This document shows, in pieces, positions 31,932-40,625 of a DNA stretch of 64,000 nt (its first letter is position 1; each line of letters starts with the position of its first letter). The stretch is taken from the NCBI GenBank assembly GCA_018333865.1, contig JAGXSE010000056.1, forward strand, positions 62,001-126,000, written 5' to 3'. The position numbers and the translations under genes were made by a program. This DNA comes from Syntrophomonadaceae bacterium (lineage in GTDB: Bacteria; Bacillota; PH28-bin88). The notes below the pieces were generated by a model. The model was not told the DNA's origin and searched no databases. It was given only the letters and a program-made list of their open reading frames with translations.

Positions 31932-32683
31932 GCACTTGCCTTCCTTCTATATTCTTTAGGGGTCATATTTGTTTGCTGTACAAAGACACGATTGAAATAG
32001 GATGGATCTGTGAAGCCGCATTCACTGGAAATGCGATAGACGGGATAGTCAGTTGTTTCTAATAATTTGCAGGCATACTCTGTCTTTAATTTATTTACAT
32101 AGTCAACATAGGAGATCCCGACCTCTTTTTTAAAGACGCGGCTGAAATATTGGGGATGCAAAAATACATGGGAAGAGACCAATTGGAGGGGTAATTTTTG
32201 TTTAAAGTTACTGTTAATATATTTTAAAGACTTTTCAATAAAATAACTATGGCTGTCTTTTGGCTCTATCGTTTCCCTGGTTTCTTTCCCGGCATGGGTC
32301 TGGCAAGTAGCTGCTGTGGCTAAAAGCTCCCGGAATACCTGTTTAAAGACGGCCGGTTTGACGGGTTTCAGCAAATACTCCTGGACACAATAGCGGATTG
32401 CTGTTTGCGCATAATAAAAATCGGAATGGGCCGACAGGATCATAATACATGCCCGGGGCAGGAATTTCCTTATTTCCTGAATTGCCTGCAAGCCGTCCAT
32501 TTCAGGAATGAGTATATCCATCACGATGACACCCGGGCGATGCTGCTTTGCCAACCTGACAGCCTGGATTCCACTTTCACAAGTAATTATTTCGTCTTCC
32601 GGATTTAGTTCTTCAGATACAATTGATTTGAGAAACTCCAATTCGAGCAATTCATCTTCCACAATCAAAACTTTCCTCATCAT
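31910..32683 (-). CDS. AraC-type response regulator
   Basis: 257 residues: receiver domain (VLIVEDELLELEF, phospho-acceptor Asp in VIVMDILIPEMDG, switch Ser in LSAHSD, Lys in LLKPVKP) and a C-terminal double-HTH AraC domain (LVSSHVFLHPQYFSRVFKKEVG, ISSECGFTDPSYFNRVF). Its start overlaps the kinase stop by 1 nt (TAATG), so it pairs with that kinase. The last seven residues AQVGDGS come from the 27-bp repeat. Probable target: the microcompartment operon directly upstream. Confidence 0.92.
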   Translation of the reverse strand: MMRKVLIVEDELLELEFLKSIVSEELNPEDEIITCESGIQAVRLAKQHRPGVIVMDILIPEMDGLQAIQEIRKFLPRACIMILSAHSDFYYAQTAIRYCVQEYLLKPVKPAVFKQVFRELLATAATCQTHAGKETRETIEPKDSHSYFIEKSLKYINSNFKQKLPLQLVSSHVFLHPQYFSRVFKKEVGISYVDYVNKLKTEYACKLLETTDYPVYRISSECGFTDPSYFNRVFVQQTNMTPKEYRRKASAQVGDGS

Positions 32684-33876
32684 TATCGCCTCGCATTGGG
32701 TTTGGTAGGTATCGATACGATGACGGTACTTCCACTATAGTCTGATTTTGCGATTTTTAGCCCGTAAGCCTCTCCGAAATATCGTTTTAACCTTCTATCA
32801 GTACTGATAAAACCTATTCCCAGCTTGTTCTCCGGCTGACGCAAATTTTGCAATACATCTTCAGGAAAACCATTGCCATTATCCATAACAAAAATGTTAA
32901 TATCATTTTTATTTTTTCCCGCATGAATTTTTATCTTGCCCCCGTCCCTTTTCGGGGCTATACCATGGATCAAGGCATTCTCAACGATAGGTTGAATAAC
33001 CATATTTGGTATTCGATAAGGTTTAATATGATCAGCGATGTCGAGCTCATACTCTAAACGATTTTTATATCTTATCTTATGGATATATAGGTATTTCTCC
33101 ACATTGTCCATCTCGGCTCCGATGGTGTGCAGCTCGTCCTCTTGCTTTAAATTATAGCGCAGTAAATCGGAAAGACAGTAGATGAGTTCCTCTGTCGTAT
33201 GGGATTTTTCAAAATATGCGATCCGGGCAATGGAGTTTAGGGTATTAAACAAGAAATGCGGGTTAATCACCAGGGACATATTTTTTACTTCCAGATCAAG
33301 AATCTTTTTTTCCAATATTTCTTTTTCGATAGACAATCTTGCTATTACTGGATCAGTGTTATTGATGCTTTCCAAAAAGTCATGGGAAATATTCTTGGCG
33401 ATATAGTTGCAAAGTTGCTCATGAACCGCAATTTTATTTTCTTCGATAGTTTTAATCGCAGCAATTGATTTAGCGATAAATTCTGGTGCCAATTTTTTTT
33501 CTTTTGCTATCGCCGCGATGTCAATCAGATACCTTTGGTATTCGCTGTCCGGCAAATATCCCTGCGCTCCAACGACATAACCAATAATCTGGTCCTTGAT
33601 CTCGATCGGCAAAAAGATGTTTGCCATTCCGTACCGGCAGGAAAACCGGCCTCCCATACCTGGTTTTAACCTGGAGGCATAGTCTTGGCAGATCCGTGTT
33701 TCGTCTTCCTGGCAAACAAGTTTGCAAAAATCCGGAGACGGGTTGAACTCCAGCAGAATATTGCCCTCGGTGTCGATGATCTGCAATGAACTATTGGATA
33801 GGGACAATAGTCCGCTATAGCGAGAATACAGATTGGCATCCACTAAATTTTTTAATATTATGTCATTCTTGCTCAT
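32683..33876 (-). CDS. PocR-domain sensor histidine kinase
   Basis: 397 residues, no TM segments. Residues about 10-165 form a PocR ligand-binding domain with Cys51, Cys55, Cys63 and Cys80 (FCKLVC, RIC, RFSCRYG). Then a LytS/YesM-type kinase: His207 in INPHFLFNTLNS, N-box VIQPIVENALIHG, G-box NGNGFPEDV and LGIGFISTDRRL. PocR domains typically sense small metabolites such as diols in microcompartment regulation, so choline or its product is the natural guess here (inference). It lies just downstream of the shell-gene operon. Confidence 0.92.
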   Translation of the reverse strand: MSKNDIILKNLVDANLYSRYSGLLSLSNSSLQIIDTEGNILLEFNPSPDFCKLVCQEDETRICQDYASRLKPGMGGRFSCRYGMANIFLPIEIKDQIIGYVVGAQGYLPDSEYQRYLIDIAAIAKEKKLAPEFIAKSIAAIKTIEENKIAVHEQLCNYIAKNISHDFLESINNTDPVIARLSIEKEILEKKILDLEVKNMSLVINPHFLFNTLNSIARIAYFEKSHTTEELIYCLSDLLRYNLKQEDELHTIGAEMDNVEKYLYIHKIRYKNRLEYELDIADHIKPYRIPNMVIQPIVENALIHGIAPKRDGGKIKIHAGKNKNDINIFVMDNGNGFPEDVLQNLRQPENKLGIGFISTDRRLKRYFGEAYGLKIAKSDYSGSTVIVSIPTKPNARR

Positions 33877-34021
33877 AATTTTAGCCGGTTGTTCCTTTTC
33901 TAATGCCTTGAATACTTTTCAAAAAATTTAAATAGAATCAAGTGAATTTTAGTGCAAAATTGCATTACTATAATACAATACCGCCAGGAAAATGTAAATA
34001 AGCTGCTCAGCGCTAGAAATT

Positions 34022-34051
34022 AAGAGGCCGCCCCATTTGAGGCGACCCCTT
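34022..34051 (-). terminator. Terminator candidate at the end of the microcompartment operon
   Basis: On the minus strand AAGGGGTCGCC ... GGCGGCCTCTT forms an 11-bp imperfect stem (one mismatch, one G-T) followed by AATTTCT, 18 nt after the last shell gene. Confidence 0.5.
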
Positions 34052-34069
34052 GGTACTACCGGTTTTAAC

Positions 34070-34354
34070 CTATTCTTTCCTGGCGGGGAGTATCAATTCT
34101 ACGTCCCCGTGGGGGCGAGGGATGACATGAACGGAGATTAGTTCGCCAACTCTTTGCGCAGCAGCAGCGCCGGCATCGGTAGCCGCTTTTACTGCCCCTA
34201 CATCTCCTCTTACCATTACCGTCACCAATCCACCGCCGACCAGTTCACGGCCAATCAGCTGCACATTGGCAGCCTTTACCATGGCATCTGCCGCTTCAAT
34301 AGCTCCGACCAAACCTTTGGTCTCGATTAATCCCAGGGCTTCAGACTTACTCAT
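34070..34354 (-). CDS. BMC-H shell protein
   Basis: 94 residues, one BMC domain: [47 protein letters not shown] and [11 protein letters not shown] (quoted in part), as in PduA/EutM/CutN-type hexameric facets. It makes the sheet of the compartment shell. Last gene of the operon, 24 nt after pduL. Confidence 0.95.
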   Translation of the reverse strand: MSKSEALGLIETKGLVGAIEAADAMVKAANVQLIGRELVGGGLVTVMVRGDVGAVKAATDAGAAAAQRVGELISVHVIPRPHGDVELILPARKE

Positions 34355-34378
34355 TCTTACTTAATTCCTCCTAGTCTT

Positions 34379-35020
34379 TTATTTTTTGATGGTTATTGTT
34401 GAGGTTGAGGCGAGATGCATTGCATTCGCTTCTTCCGTATCAATATGAAACTCAAGGTTCGAGTCACGGCTCACTCTGATAGCAACACTGGAGTAGGTAC
34501 CGCCCCGGACTCCATCGATCTGGATTGTTACCTGCTCTCCGTCAATAACTCCAAATCTTTCTGCGTCCTCAAGGTTCATATGAATGTGGCGCATGGCCAC
34601 TACTAAACCTCTGGGAAGAAAGACGCTTCCTTTAGGGCCGATGAGGGTGATCCCCGGTGTCCCTTCCAGATCTCCAGACAGCCTTACCGGCGCAGCTATC
34701 CCTAGCTTGTAACAATCTGCATGCAGGATCTCTACTTGAGATTGGTTTCTAACTGGCCCAAGAATGCGGACATTTTCAATCGCTCCTTTTGGCCCCGCTA
34801 TCGTCACGGTTTCTTTCGCAGCAAATTGCATGGGTTGACTAAGGTCTTTTAGTTTTGTCAGTTGGTAGCCAGCTCCAAACAGGGTATCCAGGTCTGGTTG
34901 AGAAAGATGAATGTGCCGGTTTGAGATACCCACTGGAATTGAATTGGCTCTCTTTGATAAATACCCCCCCTCTTTAATAACCTCCAACAGCAGTGCTGCC
35001 AATGCGTCATACTTGCCCAC
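34379..35020 (-). CDS. pduL: PduL-type phosphate acyltransferase
   Basis: 213 residues. The zinc-binding motifs SNRHIHLS and AMRHIHMN mark PduL, which converts acetyl-CoA plus phosphate to acetyl phosphate and regenerates CoA inside the compartment. The N-terminal MGKYDALAALLLEVIKEGGYL helix looks like an encapsulation peptide. It fits with the aldehyde dehydrogenase encoded immediately upstream. Confidence 0.94.
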   Translation of the reverse strand: MGKYDALAALLLEVIKEGGYLSKRANSIPVGISNRHIHLSQPDLDTLFGAGYQLTKLKDLSQPMQFAAKETVTIAGPKGAIENVRILGPVRNQSQVEILHADCYKLGIAAPVRLSGDLEGTPGITLIGPKGSVFLPRGLVVAMRHIHMNLEDAERFGVIDGEQVTIQIDGVRGGTYSSVAIRVSRDSNLEFHIDTEEANAMHLASTSTITIKK

Positions 35021-35113
35021 AACTACTGATCACCTCGGTTTTAAGCCCCTCCTTTTTTTGGTTGCTATCTGCAAAAGTTCTGCTAAAGCATAGCAATAGA
35101 CAGCTTTTTGTGA

Positions 35114-36943
35114 TCACCCCTTTTTTAGCAGTGAAACGACTTCGTTTACAATATTCAGCAAAATATCTTCCCTGATGGCGCCAGGGCTGATGGCATTTGC
35201 CCCAATGACCAACTGGGAAGGCGCGGCATTTCCGGCTAAGTCTTTAATGCCATAGGCTACACGCTTGATATTGATCAAGTGCATCGGGGTTACATTATCG
35301 GAGGTTGAGCTGCCTCCCCACGTGCCGCAACCCAGGGTAAGGGAAGGGGCCAGCCCAGTGCTTGCTCCCACTGCGCCATGGGCCGAGGGCGTATTGACCA
35401 GAATCCGGAACACAGGCTTTTCGGCAAACTTTAAGGCCATGTTCTGGTCTTCTGTATGAATGGAAAGTGTATGGCCAATACCGCCATTTTGCAAAAGTTT
35501 AATGCACAGGTCACAGGCCTCCTGCCAGTCCTTAGCGGTATAAAAGGCCAGCACAGTAGTCAATTTTTCGTATGAAAGGGGGTAATCCGGTCCTACTCCC
35601 TTTTGCTCTCCCAATAAAACTTTTGTTCCCGGGGGAATGGTGATTCCTGTGTTGTCAGCAATAACTGCCGCCGATCTCCCTACCATTTTGGGATTCATCA
35701 CATGTTCGCTGACAAACAGTTTTTTCGCCACCTTGCTTGTTTCCTCCGGGCTCATGAAATAACCGCCCTGACGCCGGAACTCCTCCACTACCTGGCTTTT
35801 GATGCAATCTTCTACAATCACCGCCTGCTCAGAGGCGCAGATGGTACCGTTGTCGAAGGTTTTGCTGAGGATGATATTCTTTACCGCCTGGGGAATATTG
35901 GCAGTCCTTTCGATAAAGGCGGGGACGTTACCTGGCCCTACACCCAATGCCGGTTTTCCAGCGCTATAGGCTGCCTTGACCATGGCCGCACCGCCGGTAG
36001 CAATGATCAGATCGACCTCATCAGATTTCATCAGTTCGTTGGTCGCTGTACTCGATGGTTTTGCGATACAACCGATGACCCGGGGCGGGGCGCCGGCTGC
36101 TACTGCCGCCTCATGCATCAGTCTTGCTGCCTGCAGGGTGCATTTCAAGGCGGAAGGATGCGGTGAAAACACAATCGCGTTCCGGGATTTAATGGCAATA
36201 ATTGACTTGTAAATGACTGTGGATGTGGGATTTGTTGAAGGAATAATTCCCATCAACAGCCCAACGGGCTCGGCAATTTCCACAATTTTGTTTATCTGAT
36301 CATCCTTGATTAACCCGACGGTTTGCATCGGCCTGATGTATTTATACAAATCAGTGGAAGCAAAACGGTTTTTAAAAACCTTGTCTTCTACCTTGCCAAA
36401 TCCAGTTTCTTCCACTGCCATTTTTGCCAAAGAAACGGCATTCTCCTCGGCTTTCTTCACCATGTTCTGGATAATCCTGTCGATCTGCCCGGCATCAAAC
36501 TTTGCCAGCACTGCCTGGGCCTGTTTGGCCTGGCGCGCCAGATCTCTGGCCTCTTGCACAGATTCCAGGTCATAATCGAAGTTTCCCGATATGCACTCTT
36601 TTTCAGCTGGCAAAATACCTGCGTCCATTTTAGTTTCCTCTTTACCGATGATAGCTTGATTAGCGCCCAGGTGGTTTGTGGCCCCTTGATCCAAAACCGC
36701 CTTTACAACTTGATAAATCAGATCGCCGCTAAGGTCATTTTTGGGGTTCTCCTGTTGTTTAAGGCCAATTTCTGCTTTATTGGGATACTCTTCTTTATTT
36801 GCGCCGTAAGAAAATTCCACCCCCAGGTCTTTGGCCAGATCCTTGGCAGCCGGTGTAATGATGGTTTGGCAGTCCAGGCAGAATATTTTTTCTCCCTTTT
36901 CTGCAGCTTCTTTTATTTCCTTGGCAGAAACCAATTTCTTCAA
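35114..36943 (-). CDS. CoA-acylating aldehyde dehydrogenase with EutQ-like N-terminal extension
   Basis: 609 residues. From about 125 it is an AdhE/EutE-type aldehyde dehydrogenase: Asn238 in PSTNPTST, GVGPGNVPAF and the catalytic Cys369 in FDNGTICASEQ. It should oxidise acetaldehyde to acetyl-CoA with NAD. The first 50 residues (MKKLVSAKEIKEAAEKGEK, IITPAAKDLAKDLGVEF) match the start of EutQ, and an amphipathic helix around DLIYQVVKAVLDQG resembles an encapsulation signal. Start TTG 36943 behind AGGAGGT. This is the active partner of the altered copy at 47173-48660. Confidence 0.92.
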   Translation of the reverse strand: MKKLVSAKEIKEAAEKGEKIFCLDCQTIITPAAKDLAKDLGVEFSYGANKEEYPNKAEIGLKQQENPKNDLSGDLIYQVVKAVLDQGATNHLGANQAIIGKEETKMDAGILPAEKECISGNFDYDLESVQEARDLARQAKQAQAVLAKFDAGQIDRIIQNMVKKAEENAVSLAKMAVEETGFGKVEDKVFKNRFASTDLYKYIRPMQTVGLIKDDQINKIVEIAEPVGLLMGIIPSTNPTSTVIYKSIIAIKSRNAIVFSPHPSALKCTLQAARLMHEAAVAAGAPPRVIGCIAKPSSTATNELMKSDEVDLIIATGGAAMVKAAYSAGKPALGVGPGNVPAFIERTANIPQAVKNIILSKTFDNGTICASEQAVIVEDCIKSQVVEEFRRQGGYFMSPEETSKVAKKLFVSEHVMNPKMVGRSAAVIADNTGITIPPGTKVLLGEQKGVGPDYPLSYEKLTTVLAFYTAKDWQEACDLCIKLLQNGGIGHTLSIHTEDQNMALKFAEKPVFRILVNTPSAHGAVGASTGLAPSLTLGCGTWGGSSTSDNVTPMHLINIKRVAYGIKDLAGNAAPSQLVIGANAISPGAIREDILLNIVNEVVSLLKKG

Positions 36944-36980
36944 GTTAGCACCTCCTTGGTCCTGGTGTTTCTTTTTCGAC

Positions 36981-37529
36981 TCAGTACAGTGACGACCATA
37001 ACTTTTGCGCTGGTGATGGGATAATTTCTGTAGCTACCAACATCCCCTTCTCCCCCACGATGGCTTTGCCGGCATCGATAGCCGCTTGTACAGCCGCCAC
37101 GTCTCCGGTGAAGGTGAAGCAGGCTTTGCCGCCAATCCCCCTTCCCAATCGCAGTTCCAGGGCCTGGATGCCGGCAGCCTTTAAGGCAGCATCGGCGGCC
37201 ACAATTATCGGTGCGATGGCGAAGGATTCAATAATCCCCAAAGCGCCTGTGTCTTCCGGCATAGTTGTGGCGGTAATGGCCGGGAAAACATCCTGATGGA
37301 CATGGGGAAGGATAAAACTATCGATCAGATACTCTCCCGCCGTTTCGACGCCAACACTGACAGAACTTTCAACGTCGGCAACCGATCCCCGGACGATGGC
37401 GATATATTTTCCGGGACAGACTGAAGTTGTGCTGTATACTTCCACAAAGGCTGCTTTCAGCATCCGGTCTGTCACATAAATTCCTCTGGCAATGCTTGAA
37501 AGCTCAATCATTCCTAATGCCCGATCCAT
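36981..37529 (-). CDS. pduT: BMC-T tandem shell protein, PduT-like with pore cysteine
   Basis: 182 residues with two BMC domains (MDRALGMIELSSIARGIYV and GALGIIESFAIAPIIVAAD). Cys38 in SVCPGKY matches the PduT Cys that binds a 4Fe-4S cluster at the trimer pore. It should conduct electrons across the shell. It is adjacent (1 nt after the stop) to the PduS/RnfC-like gene, the expected partner. Confidence 0.92.
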   Translation of the reverse strand: MDRALGMIELSSIARGIYVTDRMLKAAFVEVYSTTSVCPGKYIAIVRGSVADVESSVSVGVETAGEYLIDSFILPHVHQDVFPAITATTMPEDTGALGIIESFAIAPIIVAADAALKAAGIQALELRLGRGIGGKACFTFTGDVAAVQAAIDAGKAIVGEKGMLVATEIIPSPAQKLWSSLY

Positions 37530-37530
37530 C

Positions 37531-38859
37531 CTAACCCACCCTTATCAAAATGGCGTTATCTTTCGTCTCAATCACAGTCCCGTTAAGGCTGGCATGAACT
37601 TGAGCCCCGAGGCTGTTTTCCGGTATTTTCCCAATCAGCTGTCCGGCCTTAACCTGGTCGCCCGCTGAAACAACCGGGATGGCTGGTGCACCAAGATGCT
37701 GGCCTAAAGAAATGCTGACGGTCTTAACGCGAAACTTCACCTTGGTGAGGGGCGCCGGTTTGTCGAAGGAATAAAGCCCTAATCTGGCAATCAGCCGCTT
37801 TGTTGGAATCAGTCGATCCTCTCTGGCGGTTAAAGTCGTATACTCCTTCTGTGACGGCTGATACTTTATCCCTTGTTCTGCCAGTTTTTGCTTATACTGC
37901 GCATTAACAGTTCTTGGATATAGATTAGCCTGGCAGGCGAATAATTCACACGCGTTGCATTCACAGCACAACTGAGCCGGTTTTAGCTGATTAAAATCCC
38001 CCGGATTATAGCTTAAGGCCCGGACCATTTTATGGGGCTCGATATTGTGCCCCAAAAGGTAGCGGGGACACAAGTCGGTGCACATGCGACACTGCTCGCA
38101 GGCTGTTCTGCTGATCAGCCTTGCCTGGGAAAAGCTAATCGATTTTTTGCGAATAAGAAAATGGTCCTTTTTAAGCAAGATATAGCCTTTACTTTTTTTA
38201 GTGACATGGCCATCCATATTATTCATGACCACACCCATCATTGGGCCGCCATCGATCACGGCGTAGTCATCCACCTTCTCTATTCCGCATTGTTTAAAGA
38301 GATCCCTGACAGCTACACCCACCGGGACTTTAACTGTCATCGGTTTGGGAATATCTCCGGCGATGGTGAGATAGGTTTCCGTAACCGGCTGCCCTGCCAT
38401 GGCCTGAAATATATTCAACGCTGTCTCCGGATTGATCACCACACAGCCCACTTGCAGGGGGATAGTTGCTTCCGGAACTATCCTTTTGGTCAATTCGTGC
38501 ACCAGCACCTGTTCGTCGCCCGCGGGATAGATATCCCGCAGCTCCATTACAGCCAGATAATTTGCCAGGCCTAAAGCGGCAATCCTTTCCCGCAGAAGCG
38601 TGACAGTTTCCTTATGCTTGCCTTTAATCCCAATAATGGCTTTGCTGGCCCCGATATACCTGCCCGCAGCCGTGAGGCCGCTGATGATCGCCTCAGGAAA
38701 TTGCCGCATTAACAGCTGGTCAACCCTGAGCAAAGGTTCGCATTCAGCCCCGTTTAGCAAGATATACTCTGCTTTGGCAGCAAGCTTGGCATGAGTGGGA
38801 AATCCGGCCCCTCCGGCCCCAATAACCCCTGCCTCCTTGACCATATTCAGCAGATCCAA
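37531..38859 (-). CDS. pduS: PduS/RnfC-like Fe-S flavoprotein
   Basis: 442 residues: a Rossmann-like FMN/NADH domain starting VKEAGVIGAGGAGFPTHAKL, a SLBB-like middle, two ferredoxin motifs CEQCRMCTDLCP and CCECNACELFAC, and a C-terminal barrel-sandwich segment (LIGKIPENSLGAQVHASLNG). PduS-type proteins dock on PduT and pass electrons from NADH through the shell. In a choline compartment this may recycle NAD or feed the activase (inference). Start TTG behind GGGGGTG. Confidence 0.9.
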   Translation of the reverse strand: MDLLNMVKEAGVIGAGGAGFPTHAKLAAKAEYILLNGAECEPLLRVDQLLMRQFPEAIISGLTAAGRYIGASKAIIGIKGKHKETVTLLRERIAALGLANYLAVMELRDIYPAGDEQVLVHELTKRIVPEATIPLQVGCVVINPETALNIFQAMAGQPVTETYLTIAGDIPKPMTVKVPVGVAVRDLFKQCGIEKVDDYAVIDGGPMMGVVMNNMDGHVTKKSKGYILLKKDHFLIRKKSISFSQARLISRTACEQCRMCTDLCPRYLLGHNIEPHKMVRALSYNPGDFNQLKPAQLCCECNACELFACQANLYPRTVNAQYKQKLAEQGIKYQPSQKEYTTLTAREDRLIPTKRLIARLGLYSFDKPAPLTKVKFRVKTVSISLGQHLGAPAIPVVSAGDQVKAGQLIGKIPENSLGAQVHASLNGTVIETKDNAILIRVG

Positions 38860-38876
38860 GTTATTGCACCCCCAGC

Positions 38877-39137
38877 TTAAAACGTGCAGTCTTCATCGAT
38901 GATTCCTACTATAATGGCATCAACCGGCGCGTCATCCCGGTCCAGCATTTTGCGGGCCGAGCTGCCGGTGCAGACCAACACGCGCTCGCCAATACCAGCA
39001 CCAATTGTATCCGCAGCAATCAATAGCCGCCCGGCATCAATTCCGCCGATCACCTCCACCAGCATGAACTTCAGGCCTTTCAGGGACTCGGCTTTTCTTG
39101 TGGCCCAGATATTATCAATTACCTTGGCTGTGATCAT
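38877..39137 (-). CDS. eutN: BMC-P pentameric vertex protein (EutN/CcmL)
   Basis: 86 residues: MITAKVIDNIWATRKAESL, LVEVIGGIDAGRLLIAADTIGAG (quoted in part: GRLLIAADTIGAGIGERVL) and PVDAIIVGIIDE match the EutN/CcmL pentamer that caps the shell vertices. ATG 39137 follows AAAGGTGATG. Confidence 0.95.
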   Translation of the reverse strand: MITAKVIDNIWATRKAESLKGLKFMLVEVIGGIDAGRLLIAADTIGAGIGERVLVCTGSSARKMLDRDDAPVDAIIVGIIDEDCTF

Positions 39138-39143
39138 CAAACA

Positions 39144-39443
39144 TCACCTTTTTTCCTGCTTCAATTTATATTGAATCTCCTTGATCGCTGCCTCAACCGA
39201 TGCCGTATCGCCAAAGACGGCGATCATGATCAGATTCTGCGGGCAAGAGCCTTTGATATCTTCTACTGTCACCCCCGCCGCCTTTTCGGCGATATCGGCG
39301 GCAAAAACCATATCAATCAGCCGCCCCTGGATCAGACCTACAGCATCATAATTGCTGACGGGAGTTGTTGGCAGCGAGCCTTTGCGGCGCAAAAGCATCT
39401 CCATGGCCCCCTTGGAAGGGGATTTTATGATGCGGTACTCCAT
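39144..39443 (-). CDS. Divergent BMC-domain protein
   Basis: About 99 residues. YDAVGLIQGRLIDMVFAADIAEKAAGV and IMIAVFGDTASVEAAIKEI (quoted in short: YDAVGLIQG, AVFGDTASVEAA) fit a BMC domain, preceded by a 35-residue basic N-terminal extension (KSPSKGAMEMLLRRKGS). It may be an internal shell adaptor. Start ATG 39443, 8 nt after AGGAGGGA. Confidence 0.8.
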   Translation of the reverse strand: MEYRIIKSPSKGAMEMLLRRKGSLPTTPVSNYDAVGLIQGRLIDMVFAADIAEKAAGVTVEDIKGSCPQNLIMIAVFGDTASVEAAIKEIQYKLKQEKR

Positions 39444-39461
39444 TGACAAAATCCCTCCTAG

Positions 39462-40298
39462 CTAGAGGATCTCCCTCGTGCAGTTAAGCGCGATCCCCAG
39501 AGGTGTCACAAACATCGGATTCTTTGGCTTATAGGTGGGGAGACTGGTCTTATTTGCGATAATCTTTTCAATCCCCTCCAGGCAACAGGTCCCGCCTACC
39601 AGATAGATCTCCTTGACCGGGTATTTACCGGTATGGCGGGTGATAATAGAGGAGACTTTTTCAATAACTGGCAACAATACGGGCGTCAGTTCCCGGTGGT
39701 TTTTGCTGTCCCGCTTGTAGAGCTCTGCCTCTTCAAAGCTTAGTTTGTAAGCGCCGGCAATGACCAGAGAAAAGTGGGTGCCGCCGGTAGGCTCATCCGC
39801 CACATATATCACCTTGCCGTCTTTAAAGATGGCAATTCCTGTGGTACCGCCCCCGACATCGACTATCACACCGTCTTCAATCCGGAGCACAGCATTTGCT
39901 GCCGTCGGCTCATCCAACAGACTGGTAATTTCGAAACCAGCCCCCTGTACAACATGTTTGATGGTGCCGGAATCAAGTTCGAAGGTCCCCGGGGGAAGGG
40001 CAGCAGCAGCATAAATCAGATCGACGCCAAGCTTATTTTCCAGCTCTTGCTTTAATTCTTTGACAATGCGGATGGCGCCGATATAGTCCACGACCATGCC
40101 GTCTTTAACCACGCCGGCGTAACGATAGGCCCCCGCAACCGGCCGGTAGTTCTCATCTAACACCGCCAGAACAACATAGGTTGTCCCCAGGTCTACACCG
40201 GTATAATAGACAGAGGATTGATGCAGTTTCGGCTCTTTTATCGCTTGTTCAAAGTCTCGCACCAGTTCCTCGCAATAACTAAAGCGCTCGCCAGCCAT
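39462..40298 (-). CDS. eutJ: EutJ-like Hsp70/actin-fold ATPase
   Basis: 278 residues with actin/Hsp70 ATPase motifs: phosphate-1 YYTGVDLGTTYVVLAV, phosphate-2 VIVDVGGGTTGIAIF, adenosine YLVGGTCCLEGIEKII. EutJ is the putative chaperone of ethanolamine and related compartments. Start ATG 40298 follows GAGGAGGAAAGTT; the open frame further upstream runs through repeat sequence and is not counted. Confidence 0.92.
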   Translation of the reverse strand: MAGERFSYCEELVRDFEQAIKEPKLHQSSVYYTGVDLGTTYVVLAVLDENYRPVAGAYRYAGVVKDGMVVDYIGAIRIVKELKQELENKLGVDLIYAAAALPPGTFELDSGTIKHVVQGAGFEITSLLDEPTAANAVLRIEDGVIVDVGGGTTGIAIFKDGKVIYVADEPTGGTHFSLVIAGAYKLSFEEAELYKRDSKNHRELTPVLLPVIEKVSSIITRHTGKYPVKEIYLVGGTCCLEGIEKIIANKTSLPTYKPKNPMFVTPLGIALNCTREIL

Positions 40299-40321
40299 AA
40301 CTTTCCTCCTCTGCTTTTTAA

Positions 40322-40604
40322 GGAATGGGGACACACCTGCTGAAGCTTTGGCTATTCTTTTGGGACAGGAATGTCCCCGAATAATGGAATGGGGACACAC
40401 CATTCAGGAGGCAGGTGGCAGGAGGTAGGAGCCGGAATGTTTGGGTAACAAAGCCGTTTACCCATCATGTCTCCAGCTTCTTGTTTCTTCCTGTTCCTGC
40501 TTTTAACCTCTTGCCTCTTGAACTGGACAGGAATGTCCCCGAATAATGGAATGGGGACACACCTGCTGAAGTCTGGGCTATTTTTTTGGGACAGGAATGT
40601 CCCC
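40322..40604. repeat. Triple GGGGACA/TGTCCCC inverted-repeat array
   Basis: Three units bounded by GGAATGGGGACACACC and GGACAGGAATGTCCCC: 40322-40378 (57 bp), 40386-40540 (with about 100 bp of unrelated filler) and 40548-40604 (57 bp, nearly identical to the first). They are joined by GAATAAT. This is a REP/BIME-like array inside the microcompartment operon and fills the 327-nt gap between eutJ and eutS. No gene is supported there. Confidence 0.9.
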
Positions 40605-40625
40605 AATTAAGAATTCGCCGCCTGT

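Noticed and set aside
40322-40604. CRISPR array
   Set aside because: Only three units of unequal spacing, with internal inverted repeats and no cas genes.
40299-40606. N-terminal extension of eutJ and a further ORF on the minus strand in the repeat region
   Set aside because: Both frames consist of repeat sequence, and eutJ has a strong ribosome site at the internal ATG 40298.
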